64,000 nt of DNA from Bacteroidaceae bacterium (GTDB lineage: Bacteria; Bacteroidota; Bacteroidia; Bacteroidales; Bacteroidaceae): the NCBI GenBank assembly GCA_017651245.1, contig JAGCDQ010000016.1, positions 1 through 64,000 on the forward strand, read 5' to 3'. The notes under the pieces are model-generated. The model saw only the letters and a program-made list of their open reading frames with translations. It was not told the origin of the DNA and made no database searches. Below, piece after piece: positions 45,619 to 55,662 of the stretch; position 1 is the first letter of the stretch, and the number at the start of each line of letters is the position of its first letter. The position numbers and the translations under genes were made by a program.

Positions 45619-45632
45619 ATGTTATATAACAT
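45619..45632 (+). promoter_or_regulatory. Perfect palindrome upstream of the arabinose operon, candidate operator
   Basis: ATGTTATATAACAT is a perfect 14-bp palindrome lying about 35 bases upstream of the -7-like box at 45666-45673. Its place suggests a binding site, possibly for the NUDIX-type AraR encoded in the operon. The link is an inference. Confidence 0.5.
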
Positions 45633-45665
45633 GTTTTTTAGCGGTTTTAACAGAAGAAAAAACCG

Positions 45666-45673
45666 TACTTTTG
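45666..45673 (+). promoter_or_regulatory. -7-like box of the arabinose operon
   Basis: TACTTTTG, 40 bases before ATG 45713. A TTG at the right distance is missing, which could mean that the promoter depends on a regulator. Confidence 0.5.
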
Positions 45674-45712
45674 CCGGACAGTTTATAAACTAATCAATTT
45701 CTAACCAAAATT

Positions 45713-46933
45713 ATGAAAAATCTTAAAACGATTTTGATGGGGAGTGCTACGGCCGTAGCTATCCTTTGCGCGTGCAATTCTGCACCAGAAGTACAACTAA
45801 CCAAGTCTGGTATCAACCCTGCTGATTTTGACACGACCATCGCCGTCGCATACGATGCTGAGGCAGGTCAGTTCAAGGCAGACGCAGCGAATGCTAAACC
45901 AGTAAAGCTCTACACCCTTACCAACAAGAACGGCATGGAAGTTTGTATCACGAACTTCGGCGCCCGCATCGTTAGTATCATGGTTCCTAACAAGGACGGT
46001 GAATTTGTGGATGTGGCTTGTGGATTCGACAAGATTGAGAACTATTTCCCATGGAACTTTGAGACCGACTTCGGTTGTTCTGTAGGTCGCTATGCTAACC
46101 GCATCAACAATGGTGAGTACACTTACAACGGCGAGAAGGTGACATTGCCAAAGAACAACAACGGTGTGGCTTGTCTGCATGGTGGTTACACAGGCTGGCA
46201 GTATCAAGTATATGAAGAGGTAGAGGCTACTCCTCAGTCAGTAGCTCTGCAGATCACTTCTCCTGATGGCGATAATCAGTTCCCTGGCGAGGTGGTGGCT
46301 ACAGTTGACTTCAAATTGACAGACAACAACGAAATCATCATCAGCTATGACGGTGTGGCAGATGCAGCAACAGTGCTGAACATGACCAACCATACTTACT
46401 TCAACCTTTCAGGTGACCTGAATAACACAATCGATGAGTCCATCCTCTATGTGAACGCAGACAACTATACACCCGGCGACGACAATCTCATCCCTACTGG
46501 TGAGATCCGTCCAGTGGAAGGTACGGTGTTTGACTTCCGTACTCCTAAGGCAATCGGTACTGACTTTGGCAAGAACGATCCAGAAATGGAGTCAGTGGGT
46601 GGCGGTTATGACCACAACTGGTGTCTGAACACAAAGGGCGACAAGAAGGCTATTTGCATCACGATGTCTGACCCACGTTCTGGTATCAAGATGGATATGT
46701 ACACCAATGAACCAGGTGTTCAGGTTTACACAGCTAACTTCCAAGATGGCACTCGTCCAGGCAAGGGCGGTATCATGTACCAGAAGCATTGTGCTGTCTG
46801 CCTCGAAAGCCAGAAGTATCCTGACTCTCCAAACAAATGCATGATGCCAGGTTGGGAAGACAGCAACCCATTCGTTTCTCCAGAAAAACCATATACTTCA
46901 TATTGTAAGTATGCCTTCTCTGTAGAAAAATAA
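45713..46933 (+). CDS. galM: Aldose 1-epimerase (mutarotase), lipoprotein
   Basis: A 406-residue lipoprotein (lipobox 'ILCAC', Cys21). The mature part is an aldose epimerase: 'CSVGRYANRINNGEYTYNGEKVTLPKNNNGVACLHGG' with Arg and His contacts, 'NMTNHTYFNLSGD' with the catalytic His, and the C-terminal 'FQDGTRPGKGGIMYQKHCAVCLESQKYPDSPN' with the catalytic Glu. It speeds up interconversion of sugar anomers before uptake or catabolism. First gene of the ara operon; the signal suggests that it works in the periplasm. Confidence 0.94.
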   Translation: MKNLKTILMGSATAVAILCACNSAPEVQLTKSGINPADFDTTIAVAYDAEAGQFKADAANAKPVKLYTLTNKNGMEVCITNFGARIVSIMVPNKDGEFVDVACGFDKIENYFPWNFETDFGCSVGRYANRINNGEYTYNGEKVTLPKNNNGVACLHGGYTGWQYQVYEEVEATPQSVALQITSPDGDNQFPGEVVATVDFKLTDNNEIIISYDGVADAATVLNMTNHTYFNLSGDLNNTIDESILYVNADNYTPGDDNLIPTGEIRPVEGTVFDFRTPKAIGTDFGKNDPEMESVGGGYDHNWCLNTKGDKKAICITMSDPRSGIKMDMYTNEPGVQVYTANFQDGTRPGKGGIMYQKHCAVCLESQKYPDSPNKCMMPGWEDSNPFVSPEKPYTSYCKYAFSVEK

Positions 46934-46979
46934 AGTTTGATCAAGTAATTCTAAAAATAACAATCACATTAAATTTAAC

Positions 46980-48962
46980 ATGGACAAAATTATTGAAGCT
47001 CTAAGCAACAATGGCTTTGAGATTGCCGACTACCTAGTCTTTGTAGTGTACATCATCATTCTTGTCAGCATGGGTTTATTCCTGTCTCGCAGCAAGAAAG
47101 GTGAGGAAAAATCATCAACCGATTACTTCTTGGCAGGTAACACACTGACATGGTGGGCTGTGGGTGCATCACTCATTGCTGCTAACATTTCTGCCGAACA
47201 ATTCATTGGTATGTCAGGTTCGGCTTACGCATCAGGTATCGCACAAGCCGCTTACGAGTTAATGGCTGCTGCCACACTGCTTGTTGTGGGTAAATTCTTG
47301 CTGCCACTGATGATTGAGAAAAAAATCTTTACAATTCCTCAGTTCCTCCGCGAGCGTTACAACTGGGGAGTAGGATTCGCATTCTCACTTCTTTGGTTGT
47401 TCCTCTATGTCTTCGTCAATCTGACGTCAGTGGCATGGCTGGGCGCTTTGGCTATCCAACAGATTCTGGGTCTGCCTACCGACATGACCATCATTGTAGC
47501 TGGTATGGAAATTGACCAGGTTCGCATGGTAATTATCCTCTGCCTCTTCCTCATCGCAGGTATCTACTCTATTTACGGAGGTTTGGCTTCTGTGGCATGG
47601 ACTGACGTAATGCAGGTGACTTTCCTCGTAGGTGGTGGTCTGATTACTGCTTATGCAGCCCTCTCCGTCATTGGTAACGAAATGCACATTGGAAATGCAT
47701 GGGATGCCCTGATACACATTAAAGATTATTTGGCATCTATTGATGGTGACAAACACTTCAATCTGGTCGTCACTAGAAATGAAGAGCTTTATCCAGTCAT
47801 CAATGGTGTAGTTGATGGTGCGGGCAACACTGTACAGAAGGAAGACCCATTCTTCACCAATCCTGGTATTGTGCTTATCTTTGGTGCTCTGTGGCTGACT
47901 AACCTCGGCTACTGGGGCTTCAACCAGTACATCATCCAGAAGGGTTTGGCTGCCAAGTCTCTCGACGAGGCAAAGAAGGGTATGGTATTCGCTGCCTTCT
48001 TGAAGATTTTGATTCCATTCATCGTATGTATTCCTGGTGTATGTGCATTCTATATCATGAACGCTCCTGAATGCGAAGATTTGCGTCATCAACTGGCTGG
48101 TGCCATCACTCGTTCTGACGATGCATATCCATTCCTGATTCGTAACTTCACTCCAACCGTTGTCAAGGGTCTGAGCTTTGCTGCATTGGCTGCTGCTGTT
48201 ATTTCCTCATTGGCATCCATGTTCAACTCAACTTCTACCCTCTTCACGATGGATATCTACAAGCAGTTCATCAACAAGACTGCTTCCGAGAAGAAACTCG
48301 TGAACGTTGGTCGTCTCACTTCTGTTTGTGCACTGATTATCGCCCTGATTGCAGTTTACCCGTTGATGGGTGGTATTGACCAGGCATTCCAGTTCATCCA
48401 AGAATATTCGGCTTTCGTTTATCCAGGTGTTGTGGTCATCTTCGGTCTTGGTCTGCTGTGGAAGCGCGCAAGTGGCACAGCTGCTGTTGTCTGCGCTATC
48501 GGAACCTTCGCGTTCTCGATTATCTACAAGTTCGCCTTCCCAGAAATGCCATTCCTTGTACGTTCAGGCGTTGTGTTCATCTCACTGGTTATTCTTTTCG
48601 TATGGATCTCTCTGTCAAGCAAGAAGGCGGTTCCTGCCGATACACTTGATGCAGACTCCGTGAAGACCCAGATGCGATGGAGCACCATTATGTTCTGTGT
48701 TGCAGCTGTTTCACTTGTGCTCTCTATTGGCGGTTTCTTTAACGAAACCATGCACATTTACGGCTTTGAAGGTGCAATGATCTTCTTTGCTGCCATCACA
48801 GGCACTATTGGTATTTATCTGCGTTCTAACGCAAAAGACAAGGTACAGGATTCAAAGTTGGTTCCAATAGACCTGAACATTTTCCACACCGACCGTATAT
48901 TCAACATTGGTGCTGTAGGCGTAATCGTCATCCTCACCATCCTTTATGTTGTTCTGTGGTAA
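46980..48962 (+). CDS. Sodium:solute symporter (SSS/SGLT family), probable arabinose transporter
   Basis: A 660-residue protein with 14-15 membrane helices. The SSS signature is in 'SRSKKGEEKSSTDYFLAGNTLTWWAVGASLIAANISAEQFIGMSG' at about residues 37-81, and 'AALAAAVISSLASMFNSTSTLFTMDIYKQF' near residue 410 is the second family motif. It imports a sugar with Na+. Its place between mutarotase and araR, as in the Bacteroides arabinose cluster, makes L-arabinose the likely substrate. Confidence 0.92.
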   Translation: MDKIIEALSNNGFEIADYLVFVVYIIILVSMGLFLSRSKKGEEKSSTDYFLAGNTLTWWAVGASLIAANISAEQFIGMSGSAYASGIAQAAYELMAAATLLVVGKFLLPLMIEKKIFTIPQFLRERYNWGVGFAFSLLWLFLYVFVNLTSVAWLGALAIQQILGLPTDMTIIVAGMEIDQVRMVIILCLFLIAGIYSIYGGLASVAWTDVMQVTFLVGGGLITAYAALSVIGNEMHIGNAWDALIHIKDYLASIDGDKHFNLVVTRNEELYPVINGVVDGAGNTVQKEDPFFTNPGIVLIFGALWLTNLGYWGFNQYIIQKGLAAKSLDEAKKGMVFAAFLKILIPFIVCIPGVCAFYIMNAPECEDLRHQLAGAITRSDDAYPFLIRNFTPTVVKGLSFAALAAAVISSLASMFNSTSTLFTMDIYKQFINKTASEKKLVNVGRLTSVCALIIALIAVYPLMGGIDQAFQFIQEYSAFVYPGVVVIFGLGLLWKRASGTAAVVCAIGTFAFSIIYKFAFPEMPFLVRSGVVFISLVILFVWISLSSKKAVPADTLDADSVKTQMRWSTIMFCVAAVSLVLSIGGFFNETMHIYGFEGAMIFFAAITGTIGIYLRSNAKDKVQDSKLVPIDLNIFHTDRIFNIGAVGVIVILTILYVVLW

Positions 48963-49011
48963 TCGAAAAAACAATCTGACACATTATTTATAATATAGAA
49001 GCCTCCAATTA

Positions 49012-49653
49012 ATGACTGCTTATAAATCATACCCGAAATTCTTCGTGTCCGTTGATTGTATCATCTTCGGATTCAAAGATGGATGTCTTAAGGTTTTGAT
49101 ACACCAACGTCCATACGAACCGGGGATGGGCGAACAGTCATTGATTGGAGGTTTTGTTCAAAAGAATGAAAGCGTGGATTCCTCAGCCAAACGTATTTTG
49201 AGGGAATTCACAGGACTTGACAATGTGTATATGCAACAGTTGGCCGCTTATGGAGAAGTGGAACGTGACCCAGGTGAGCGAGTCATCAGCGTTGTCTATT
49301 ATGCACTCATTAACGTAGATAACTACGATACACAACTTGCAGACATCCATAATGCTAAGTGGGTTGACGTGGATGATCTCCCTACTCTCTGTTTTGACCA
49401 TAATGACATGGTTCAGAAAGCTCGCCACATGATTGGCGAAATCATTAAAAATGAGCCCATCGGCTGCAATCTTTTGCCCCGATACTTCACGCTGAGTCTG
49501 CTTCAGACACTTTATGAGAGCATCCTCGGCACCTCGATAGACAAGCGTAACTTTCGCCGTGCTATCTCCGAAAAAGATTACATTCAGGCTACAGGTATGA
49601 TAGACAAGGAGTCTTCACGCCGAGGAGCCACATTATATAGATTCAAGAAATAA
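49012..49653 (+). CDS. araR: NUDIX-domain transcriptional regulator of arabinose use (AraR, NrtR family)
   Basis: A 213-residue regulator: an N-terminal NUDIX-like domain (about 1-135) and a C-terminal winged HTH (about 145-213). The NUDIX box 'GGFVQKNESVDSSAKRILREFTGL' keeps the G-x5-E spacing but has REFTGL instead of REXXEEXG, so hydrolase activity is probably gone and the domain binds a ligand. In Bacteroides thetaiotaomicron such a protein, AraR, controls the arabinose genes and responds to L-arabinose. The gene's position inside the same operon fits. Its target may be the palindrome at 45619-45632. Confidence 0.88.
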   Translation: MTAYKSYPKFFVSVDCIIFGFKDGCLKVLIHQRPYEPGMGEQSLIGGFVQKNESVDSSAKRILREFTGLDNVYMQQLAAYGEVERDPGERVISVVYYALINVDNYDTQLADIHNAKWVDVDDLPTLCFDHNDMVQKARHMIGEIIKNEPIGCNLLPRYFTLSLLQTLYESILGTSIDKRNFRRAISEKDYIQATGMIDKESSRRGATLYRFKK

Positions 49654-49729
49654 TCCGAACGGATTCAATCATACAACTCATCAATAGTTGAAAGAAAACA
49701 CATATAACACTATAAAAAACAGAAATACT

Positions 49730-50440
49730 ATGCTGGAAGAACTAAAAGAAAAAGTATTCAAGGCTAACCTTGACTTAGTTAAGCAGGGGTTGGTCATCTT
49801 CACATGGGGTAATGTCTCTGGCATTGACCGTGAGAAGGGTCTTGTGGTTATCAAACCATCAGGCGTAAGTTACGATGAAATGAAAGCAAGCGATATGGTC
49901 GTTGTTGATCTAGAGAGTGGAAAAGTTGTAGAAGGTAACCTCAATCCTTCTTCTGACACACCTACCCATCTTGTACTCTATAAGGCATTTCCAAACATTC
50001 AGGGTGTTGTGCACACTCATTCCACATATGCAACCGCTTTTGCCCAGGCAGGAAAGGACATTCCCAATATCGGCACAACACATGCAGACTATTTCTACAA
50101 AGCCATTCCATGTACCCGTGATATGACCAAGGAAGAAGTAGAAGGACAATACGAGTTGGAAACAGGAAATGTCATTGTGGATGAAATCCTCAACATTCGC
50201 AAAATCAACCCAGACCACACACCCGCAGTCCTGGTGAAGAATCATGGTCCTTTCTCATGGGGTACTTCACCAGACAATGCGGTTTATAACGCAAAGGTGA
50301 TGGAGCAATGCGCCAAAATGGCATTTGTCGCTTTCTCTGTGAATCCGAATTTGACCATGAACTCACTCCTCATCGAGAAGCACTATAACCGTAAGCATGG
50401 GCCTAACGCCTACTACGGTCAAAAAGGTCAGAAGCATTGA
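49730..50440 (+). CDS. araD: L-ribulose-5-phosphate 4-epimerase
   Basis: A 236-residue class II aldolase family protein. '[32 protein letters not shown]' carries the phosphate-binding residues, '[17 protein letters not shown]' provides two of the metal histidines, and '[13 protein letters not shown]' the third. It turns L-ribulose-5-phosphate into D-xylulose-5-phosphate. The frame opens at 49688, but ATG 49730 ([14 protein letters not shown]) matches the start of the family. Confidence 0.96.
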   Translation: MLEELKEKVFKANLDLVKQGLVIFTWGNVSGIDREKGLVVIKPSGVSYDEMKASDMVVVDLESGKVVEGNLNPSSDTPTHLVLYKAFPNIQGVVHTHSTYATAFAQAGKDIPNIGTTHADYFYKAIPCTRDMTKEEVEGQYELETGNVIVDEILNIRKINPDHTPAVLVKNHGPFSWGTSPDNAVYNAKVMEQCAKMAFVAFSVNPNLTMNSLLIEKHYNRKHGPNAYYGQKGQKH

Positions 50441-50487
50441 TTCTATTAACTAACAATAATATTAACTAAAAAAAATAACAAAGTACT

Positions 50488-52023
50488 ATGGCATTTGAAA
50501 ATTTAGAATTATGGTGGGTGACTGGTGCACAGTTGCTCTATGGTGGTGACGCTGTCGTTGCAGTTGACGCTCACTCAAAAGAAATGGTAGCAGGTCTGAA
50601 TGAGGGTGGTCTCATTCCCATCAAGGTAGTTTATAAAGGTACGGCCAACTCTTCAAAGGAAGTAGAAGATGTGATGAAGGCTGCCAATAACGATGAGAAG
50701 TGCGTGGGTGTCATCACTTGGATGCACACTTTCTCTCCAGCCAAGATGTGGATCAAGGGTTTACAGGATTTGCAGAAGCCTCTCCTCCATTTTCACACTC
50801 AGTACAATGCTGAGATTCCATGGGGAGAGATCGACATGGACTTCATGAACCTCAATCAGTCTGCTCATGGCGATATTGAATTCGGTCACATCTGCACTCG
50901 CATGCGTGTTCCTCGTAAAGTGGTATGTGGCTACTGGAAGGAAGAAGCTGCACAGAAGCAGATTGCAGTTTGGGCTCGCGTAGCAGCAGGTGTTGCCGAT
51001 GCTAAGAATGTACGTTGCCTGATGTTCGGTATGAACATGAATAACGTAGCTGTAACAGATGGCGATCGTGTGGAGTTCGAGCAGCGTCTCGGCTACCACG
51101 TAGACTACTACCCCGTTTCTTCTCTCATGGAATACTTCAAGCAAGTAACTGAGGCAGAAGCAGACGCACTTGTAGAAGAATACAAGAAGCTGTACACCAT
51201 CAAGATTGATGAGAGTGGTGAAAAAGTTTACTGGGAGAAAGTTAAAAATGCAGCCAAGGCAGAAATCGCACTTCGTCGTGTACTGAAGGATGAAGGTGCC
51301 ACTGCTTTCACAACAAACTTTGACGACCTCGGTGATGCTGACATCAACGATCCTAACTTCGTAGGTTTCGACCAGATTCCAGGTTTGGCTTCACAGCGTC
51401 TGATGGAAGAAGGTTACGGCTTTGGTGCAGAAGGTGACTGGAAAACAGCATGCCTTTATCGCACTCTTTGGGTTATCCAGCAGGGCATGCCTACAGGATG
51501 CTCCTTCCTTGAGGACTACACACTCAATTTCGCAGGCGACCGTTCCTCTTGCCTCCAAAGCCACATGCTCGAGATTTGTCCACTCATCGCTGTTGACAAA
51601 CCCAAGCTTGAAGTACACTTCCTCGGCATCGGTATCCGCAAGCAGCAGACTGCTCGACTCGTCTTCACTTCGAAAGTGGGTCGTGGTATCAAGGCAACTG
51701 TTGTTGACCTCGGTAATCGTTTCCGTCTTATATCTCAGGAGGTTGAATGCATTGAACCAAAGCCAATGCCAAAGCTTCCTGTTGCATCGGCTCTTTGGGT
51801 TCCACAGCCGACCTTTGAGATCGGTGCAGGAGCTTGGATTCTCGCAGGTGGCACACACCACAGTGCCTTCTCTTACGACATCACGGAAGAGTATTGGGAG
51901 GACTTCGCTGAAATGGTTGGCATCGAGTATGTGAAGATTAACAAGAATACTACTATCAGCGAGTTCAAGCATGACCTCCAAATGAACGAAGTGTACTATA
52001 TGTTGAACAAAGCACTGAAGTAA
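50488..52023 (+). CDS. araA: L-arabinose isomerase
   Basis: A 511-residue isomerase starting 'MAFENLELWWVTGAQLLYGG', the usual start of AraA. 'GVITWMHTFSPAKMWIKGLQ' and 'LLHFHTQYNAEIPW' lie in the N-terminal half, and metal ligands are seen in 'TTNFDDLGD', 'MEEGYGFGAEGDWKTACL', with Glu, and 'GTHHSAFSYDI' with His. It converts L-arabinose to L-ribulose, with Mn2+. It is followed 1 base later by the kinase gene. Confidence 0.97.
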   Translation: MAFENLELWWVTGAQLLYGGDAVVAVDAHSKEMVAGLNEGGLIPIKVVYKGTANSSKEVEDVMKAANNDEKCVGVITWMHTFSPAKMWIKGLQDLQKPLLHFHTQYNAEIPWGEIDMDFMNLNQSAHGDIEFGHICTRMRVPRKVVCGYWKEEAAQKQIAVWARVAAGVADAKNVRCLMFGMNMNNVAVTDGDRVEFEQRLGYHVDYYPVSSLMEYFKQVTEAEADALVEEYKKLYTIKIDESGEKVYWEKVKNAAKAEIALRRVLKDEGATAFTTNFDDLGDADINDPNFVGFDQIPGLASQRLMEEGYGFGAEGDWKTACLYRTLWVIQQGMPTGCSFLEDYTLNFAGDRSSCLQSHMLEICPLIAVDKPKLEVHFLGIGIRKQQTARLVFTSKVGRGIKATVVDLGNRFRLISQEVECIEPKPMPKLPVASALWVPQPTFEIGAGAWILAGGTHHSAFSYDITEEYWEDFAEMVGIEYVKINKNTTISEFKHDLQMNEVYYMLNKALK

Positions 52024-52024
52024 T

Positions 52025-53614
52025 ATGACTGCTAAACAAACTATTGAATTAGGTAAAGCCATTCTCGGTATCGAGTTTGGCTCTACCCGTATTAAGGCTG
52101 TTCTCATCGATGAAGAGAACAAGCCTATAGCTCAAGGCAGCCACACTTGGGAGAACCAATTAGTGGATGGTCTATGGACTTACAGCACGGAGGCCATCTG
52201 GTATGGTTTGCAGGATTGCTATGCACAGTTACGCAAGAACGTATTAGAACAATACGAAATTGAGATTGAGACACTTGCTGCTATTGGCATTAGTGCTATG
52301 ATGCACGGCTATATGCCATTCAAAGGAAATGACATCCTTGTTCCTTTCCGCACATGGCGCAATACCAACACCGGTAAGGCAGCTGCAGAACTCTCCAAGC
52401 TTTTTAACTACAACATTCCACTCCGTTGGAGTATTTCCCACCTCTACGAGGCAATTCTTGACAACGAGGAGCATGTGAAGGACATTGAATTCCTCACTAC
52501 CCTTGCTGGTTACATCCATTGGCAAATTACAGGCCAGAAGGTGTTGGGCGTTGGCGATGCATCTGGCATGATTCCTGTTGACCCCAAGACAAAGACTTAC
52601 GATACCACCATGGTGGAGAAGTTTGACAAGCTCATCGAGCCTAAAGGCTTTGGATGGAAGTTACTTGACATTCTTCCGAAGTCACTCAATGCTGGCGAAA
52701 ACGCTGGTTTCCTGACACCAGAGGGTGCCAACCGTCTTGATGTTTCGGGTCACTTGAAGCCTGGTATTCCTGTATGTCCTCCAGAGGGTGACGCAGGTAC
52801 AGGTATGGTGGCAACCAATGCCGTGAAACAGCGTACTGGTAATGTATCTGCAGGTACTTCTTCTTTCTCCATGATTGTTTTGGAGAAAGAACTCTCTAAG
52901 CCCTATGAAATGATTGATATGGTGACCACACCTGACGGATCACTCGTGGCAATGGTTCACTGCAACAACTGTACATCTGACATCAATGCATGGGTGAAGA
53001 TTTTCAAGGAATTCCAAGAGTTGATGGGTATGCCTGTTGGCATGAACCAACTTTACACGAATCTTTTCAATGCGGCAGTGAAGGGTGACGCTGATTGTGG
53101 TGGCATTCTTTCATACAACTATGTATCAGGCGAGCCTGTGACAGGATTGGCAGATGGCCGCCCACTCTTTGTACGCTCGGCTAATGACAAGTTCAATCTT
53201 GCCAACTTCATGCGTGCTCACCTCTATGGTGCTATCGGCGTATTGAAGATTGGTAACGATGTACTGTTCAACGAAGAGCACGTGCAAGTGGACCGCATCA
53301 TGGGACACGGCGGATACTTCACCACCAAGGGTGTGGGTCAGAAGATGCTGGCAGCAGCTCTTAACTCTCCAATCTCTGTGATGGAGACAGCAGGAGAAGG
53401 TGGTCCTTGGGGTATGGCACTTTTGGCAGCTTATGCCGTGAACAATGAAAAGAAACTCTCTTTGGCTGACTATCTAGACCAAGTGGTCTTCTCAGGCAAT
53501 GCAGGTGTGGAGATCAAACCTGCACCTGAAGACGTGGCTGGTTTCAACGCTTACATTGAAAACTATAAGAAGGGTCTTGCAATCGAACAAGCAGCTGTTG
53601 ACAACAAGCAATAA
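52025..53614 (+). CDS. araB: Ribulokinase (FGGY family)
   Basis: A 529-residue FGGY sugar kinase. 'AILGIEFGSTRIKAVLIDEENKPIAQGSHTWEN' is the N-terminal phosphate-binding segment, 'VSAGTSSFSMIVLEKEL' corresponds to phosphate 2, and 'MGHGGYFTTKGVGQKMLAAALNSPISVMETAGEGGPWGMALLAAYAV' to the adenosine motif. It phosphorylates L-ribulose at O5. The protein belongs to the Bacteroidota type of AraB rather than the enterobacterial one. ATG is 2 bases after the araA stop. Confidence 0.93.
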   Translation: MTAKQTIELGKAILGIEFGSTRIKAVLIDEENKPIAQGSHTWENQLVDGLWTYSTEAIWYGLQDCYAQLRKNVLEQYEIEIETLAAIGISAMMHGYMPFKGNDILVPFRTWRNTNTGKAAAELSKLFNYNIPLRWSISHLYEAILDNEEHVKDIEFLTTLAGYIHWQITGQKVLGVGDASGMIPVDPKTKTYDTTMVEKFDKLIEPKGFGWKLLDILPKSLNAGENAGFLTPEGANRLDVSGHLKPGIPVCPPEGDAGTGMVATNAVKQRTGNVSAGTSSFSMIVLEKELSKPYEMIDMVTTPDGSLVAMVHCNNCTSDINAWVKIFKEFQELMGMPVGMNQLYTNLFNAAVKGDADCGGILSYNYVSGEPVTGLADGRPLFVRSANDKFNLANFMRAHLYGAIGVLKIGNDVLFNEEHVQVDRIMGHGGYFTTKGVGQKMLAAALNSPISVMETAGEGGPWGMALLAAYAVNNEKKLSLADYLDQVVFSGNAGVEIKPAPEDVAGFNAYIENYKKGLAIEQAAVDNKQ

Positions 53615-53640
53615 CTTTATTTAATTAATATATAATAATT

Positions 53641-55662
53641 ATGGCAAATTCTATTAGTGTTTTGAATCATGCAGCGGATAATATCCGTATCCTTGCTGCA
53701 TCTGCAGTAGAAAAGGCGAAGTCTGGTCACCCTGGTGGTGCAATGGGCGGTGCCGACTTTATCAATGTATTGTATTCTGAGTATCTGAAATATGACCCCA
53801 AGAACCCTGAGTGGGTTGGTCGCGACCGTTTCTTCCTTGATCCAGGTCACATGGCACCCATGCTCTACTCTCAGCTTTGCCTGATTGGTAAGTTCTCACT
53901 CGAAGAGTTGGCACAGCTCCGCCAGTGGGGTTCTCCTACAACTGGTCACCCAGAGTTTGAAATTGCTCGTGGCATCGAGAACACTTCTGGTCCTCTTGGT
54001 CAGGGTCACGTGTTTGCTATTGGTGCTGCCATCGCTGCTAAGTTCTTGGCTGCTCACACAGGCAACCCAACTTTTGCAAAGGAGACTATCTACGCATACA
54101 TTTCTGATGGTGGTGTTCAGGAAGAGATTTCACAGGGCGGTGCTCGTATTGCAGCTACACTCGGTCTCGACAACCTCATCATGTTCTATGACTCTAACGA
54201 CATTCAGCTTTCCACTGAAACCAAGGAGGTTATGACAGAGGACACTGCAGCTAAGTATCGTGCCCTCGGTTGGGAAGTAATTGAAATCGTTGGTAACGAT
54301 GCTGCACAGATTCGTGCTGCGCTCGACAAGGCTCAGAAGGTAGAAGGTAAGCCAACCCTCATCATTGGTAAATGTATCATGGGTAAGGGTGCACTCAAGG
54401 CAGACGGTACTTCATACGAAGCTAATTGCAAGACTCATGGTGCTCCACTTGGTGGCGACGCATACATCAACACCATCAAGAACCTTGGTGGTGATCCAGA
54501 GAATCCATTCCAGATCTTCGACGACGTAAAGGAACTCTATGCAAACCGCGCTAAGGAACTCGAAGCAATCTGCGCTGAGCGTTATGCAGAGGAGAAGGCT
54601 TGGGCTGCTGCCAACCCAGAGAAGGCTGCTGCACAGGCTGACTGGTTTAGTGGCAAGGCTCCAAAGATTGATTGGAGCAAGTGCGTTCAGAAGGACAACG
54701 ATGCTACTCGTTCTGCATCAGCTGCATGTCTTTCTGTACTCGCAGAGCAGGTTCCAAACATGATTTGTGCATCTGCCGACCTCTCTAACTCTGACAAGAC
54801 AGACGGTTTCCTGAAGAAGACTCAAGCATTCAAGGCTGGCGACTTCTCTGGTGCTTTCTTCCAGGCAGGTGTGGCTGAGTTGACAATGGCATGCTGCTGT
54901 ATCGGTATGGCTCTTCATGGTGGTGTCATCCCTGCATGTGGTACATTCTTCGTATTCAGTGACTACATGAAGCCTGCTGTTCGTATGGCTGCCCTCATGG
55001 AGTTGCCAGTGAAGTTCATTTGGACTCACGATGCTTTCCGTGTAGGTGAAGATGGTCCTACTCACGAGCCAGTTGAGCAAGAGGCACAGATTCGTCTCAT
55101 GGAAAAGTTGAAGAACCACTCTGGCAAGCCATCTGTGCTTGTACTCCGTCCTGCTGACGCTCAGGAGACTACTGCAGCATGGGCTCTCGCTATGGAGAAC
55201 ATGGCTACCCCATCTGCACTCATCCTCTCTCGTCAGAACATCAACAACCTCCCAGCAGGCAACGACTACTGCCAGGCTGCTAAGGGTGGCTACATCGTGG
55301 CTGGCTCTGATGAGAACCCAGACGTTATCCTCGTGGCTACAGGTTCTGAGGTGTCTACTCTCGTGGCAGGTGCTGAGCTTCTCCGCAAGGATGGCAAGAA
55401 AGTGCGCATCGTCAGCGTTCCATCTGAGGGTCTCTTCCGACAGCAGTCTAAGGAATACCAGCAGAGCGTGCTCCCACAGGGTGTGAAGAAGTTCGGTCTC
55501 ACCGCTGGTCTGCCAGTGAACCTCCTCGGTCTCGTGCCAGAGGCAGAAGGCAGTATCTGGGGTCTAGAGTCATTCGGATTCTCTGCTCCTTACAAGGTAC
55601 TCGACGAGAAGCTCGGTTACACAGCAGAAAACGTTTACGCACAAGTCAATAAGCTTTTCTAA
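53641..55662 (+). CDS. tkt: Transketolase
   Basis: A 673-residue thiamine-diphosphate enzyme. 'AKSGHPGGAMGGADFINVLY' at about residues 23-42, 'GPLGQGHVFAIGAA' (about 119-132), the TPP motif in 'YISDGGVQEEISQGG...YDSNDIQLS', and in the Pyr domain 'DLSNSDKTDGF' and 'WTHDAFRVGEDGPTHEPVEQEAQIR' are conserved. It moves two-carbon units between xylulose-5-phosphate and ribose-5-phosphate or erythrose-4-phosphate. Here it feeds the product of the arabinose pathway into the pentose phosphate pathway. Its stop overlaps the rpiB start. Confidence 0.97.
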   Translation: MANSISVLNHAADNIRILAASAVEKAKSGHPGGAMGGADFINVLYSEYLKYDPKNPEWVGRDRFFLDPGHMAPMLYSQLCLIGKFSLEELAQLRQWGSPTTGHPEFEIARGIENTSGPLGQGHVFAIGAAIAAKFLAAHTGNPTFAKETIYAYISDGGVQEEISQGGARIAATLGLDNLIMFYDSNDIQLSTETKEVMTEDTAAKYRALGWEVIEIVGNDAAQIRAALDKAQKVEGKPTLIIGKCIMGKGALKADGTSYEANCKTHGAPLGGDAYINTIKNLGGDPENPFQIFDDVKELYANRAKELEAICAERYAEEKAWAAANPEKAAAQADWFSGKAPKIDWSKCVQKDNDATRSASAACLSVLAEQVPNMICASADLSNSDKTDGFLKKTQAFKAGDFSGAFFQAGVAELTMACCCIGMALHGGVIPACGTFFVFSDYMKPAVRMAALMELPVKFIWTHDAFRVGEDGPTHEPVEQEAQIRLMEKLKNHSGKPSVLVLRPADAQETTAAWALAMENMATPSALILSRQNINNLPAGNDYCQAAKGGYIVAGSDENPDVILVATGSEVSTLVAGAELLRKDGKKVRIVSVPSEGLFRQQSKEYQQSVLPQGVKKFGLTAGLPVNLLGLVPEAEGSIWGLESFGFSAPYKVLDEKLGYTAENVYAQVNKLF

